Assembly: GCF_030698125.1 (NCBI RefSeq)
Contig: NZ_JAUYNV010000058.1
Location: 1-64,000 of the forward strand
Reading direction: 5' to 3'
Source: Methyloversatilis sp.
GTDB lineage: Bacteria > Pseudomonadota > Gammaproteobacteria > Burkholderiales > Rhodocyclaceae
Length of the DNA stretch: 64,000 bases
Under the pieces are notes generated by a model. It was not told the origin of the DNA. It did no database searches and saw only the letters and a list, made by a program, of their open reading frames with translations. Positions 62,867 to 64,000 of this stretch are shown here, piece by piece. The translations under genes and the position numbers were made by a program. Within the stretch, counting starts at the first letter, position 1, and every line of letters begins with the position of its first letter.

Positions 62867-63994
62867 ATGCCAAACGCCGATTCGTCCGAAGCCCCTGCCG
62901 TTGATCCCGGTACATCGCTGACCGAGCAGATGCGCTGGCTGCATGCACGGGTGCGCCATCATCATCCGCAGGTGCACCGCATCGCCATCGCGCTGTATGA
63001 CAGCCGGCACGACATGCTGAAGACCTATGTCGACAGTGGCGACGTGCCGGACCGACTGGCCTTGTACGAGCGCCCCCTGGCCGACGTCCCTTCCCTGTTC
63101 GATCTGGCGCACAACCACTCCGCGCGGGTCATTCACGACATGGCGCGCTTGCCGCCTCCGCATGGCGAGCACACGTTGTGGCTGCTGTCGCATGGCTATC
63201 GCAGCAGCTATACGGTGCCGCTCTACCAGTCGGCGAAGCTGCTCGGCTTCCTGTTCTTCGATTCGCGCAGACCGGGCCTCTTCGACAGCCCCTTGCTGCA
63301 TGCACTGCAGATGTACGTGCAGCTGTGCCGGCTGTCGGTGCTCAACATGTTCAACCTGTGGCAGGCGGTCGCGGGGATCGCCACGAACGCGGGCGCAAGG
63401 GCGCACCTGCGCGACATCGAAACCGGTCGTCACCTCGACCGCATGTCGAGCTACAGCCGCCTCATCGCGAAAGCCGTCGCGCCGCAGTTCGGGCGCGACG
63501 ACGAATTCGTCGAACACGTGTATCTGTTTTCACCGCTGCACGACGTCGGCAAGGTGGGCGTCGCCGACAGCGTGCTGCTCAAGCCCGGGCCGCTGACGGT
63601 CGAAGAGCGTGCCGCCATGCAGGAACATGTGACGCTCGGCGCCTGGTTGATCGATTCGATGATGGAGGAGGGCGGCATCACGGCGACGCCGTATTTCGAG
63701 GTGCTGAACAACATCGTGCGCTGCCATCACGAATTCCTGGACGGCAGCGGCTACCCGCAACAGGTGGCGGGCGATGCGCTGCCGCTGGAAGCGCGCATCG
63801 TTGCGATCGCCGACATATTCGACGCGCTCACGTCGGTACGCCCCTACCGCACGCCGTGCAGCAATGACGAAGCGCTGACCGAACTGCAGCGCATGGCCGA
63901 CGCCGGCCAGCTTGATCCGCATTGCGTGTCGGCACTCGCGTGCTCGCGTGGCAGCGTGACGGGCATCCAGCAGAAATTCGGCCTGACCGCCTGA
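62867..63994 (+). CDS. HD-GYP domain phosphodiesterase with GAF-like sensor
   Basis: The 375-residue protein has a GAF-like N-terminal half (about 30-170, with SYTVPLYQSAKLLGFLFFDS) and an HD-GYP domain in the C-terminal half: LFSPLHDVGKVGVADSVLLK, CHHEFLDGSGYPQQVAGDAL and IVAIADIFDALTSVRPYR. The motif GYP reads GSGYP, as in active c-di-GMP phosphodiesterases. No membrane segment. It stands alone at the right edge of the window, downstream of the molybdenum operon. Its stop is just inside the window. Confidence 0.9.
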   Translation: MPNADSSEAPAVDPGTSLTEQMRWLHARVRHHHPQVHRIAIALYDSRHDMLKTYVDSGDVPDRLALYERPLADVPSLFDLAHNHSARVIHDMARLPPPHGEHTLWLLSHGYRSSYTVPLYQSAKLLGFLFFDSRRPGLFDSPLLHALQMYVQLCRLSVLNMFNLWQAVAGIATNAGARAHLRDIETGRHLDRMSSYSRLIAKAVAPQFGRDDEFVEHVYLFSPLHDVGKVGVADSVLLKPGPLTVEERAAMQEHVTLGAWLIDSMMEEGGITATPYFEVLNNIVRCHHEFLDGSGYPQQVAGDALPLEARIVAIADIFDALTSVRPYRTPCSNDEALTELQRMADAGQLDPHCVSALACSRGSVTGIQQKFGLTA

Positions 63995-64000
63995 CGGGGG

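Overview
The window reads as a GC-rich betaproteobacterial chromosome segment, possibly from the Rhodocyclales (a Methyloversatilis-like organism is a guess). The evidence is the gene order of the Tol-Pal cluster, two PEP-CTERM-tagged exported proteins, an IorAB-type molybdenum hydroxylase, amiE, and betaproteobacterial IS3-family elements. No taxon was confirmed.

Bases 1-13,000 are an accessory region that is less GC-rich than the rest and in places clearly AT-rich (about 8.0-10.2 kb). It starts inside an IS at the left edge. Next come a palindrome-rich gene-free stretch, an H-NS-family gene, and a tight three-gene operon: a Lon/MoxR-like AAA+ ATPase with a zinc-binding N-terminus, a small zinc-knuckle protein, and a winged-helix plus PD-(D/E)XK-like protein. 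An excisionase and a tyrosine integrase follow. Beyond the integrase lie a complete IS3-group element, an AT-rich cargo with a putative secreted coiled-coil protein, a solo LuxR-type regulator and a nest of IS remains. A decayed copy of the same integrase 3' end then abuts two tandem tRNA-Lys genes. The simplest reading is successive integrations at tRNA-Lys followed by IS-driven decay.

Bases 13,300-40,400 are mostly core genes: a YeeE/YedE sulfur-compound permease, queC, the complete ybgC-tolQRAB-pal-cpoB envelope cluster, a DMT exporter, ilvD, a CBS-domain protein and fpr. After these comes a glycosylation locus with five glycosyltransferases, including two paralogous pairs, around a PEP-CTERM protein. 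It is followed by an AttH/CrtC-like protein, a Gdt1-type Mn/Ca exporter, a GAF-PAS-GGDEF-EAL protein, a spherulin-4-like PEP-CTERM protein and a SulP transporter.

Bases 40,380-48,190 look like a second, smaller accessory block. An internally deleted IS1182-type element sits exactly at the CTAG shared by two convergent stop codons. It is followed by a GntP-type permease, a patatin phospholipase, two universal-stress-protein fragments, a P-type ATPase and an IS3 relic.

Bases 48,190-64,000 hold an MFS/AraC pair and a stand-alone VirD4/TraG-like ATPase with a coiled-coil partner. An amidase operon (amiE plus MoxR-type AAA+ and VWA proteins) follows, behind a near-consensus sigma-54 promoter. The segment ends with a LysR regulator divergent from an IorAB-type molybdenum hydroxylase, xdhC and a MobA-like gene, and then an HD-GYP protein.
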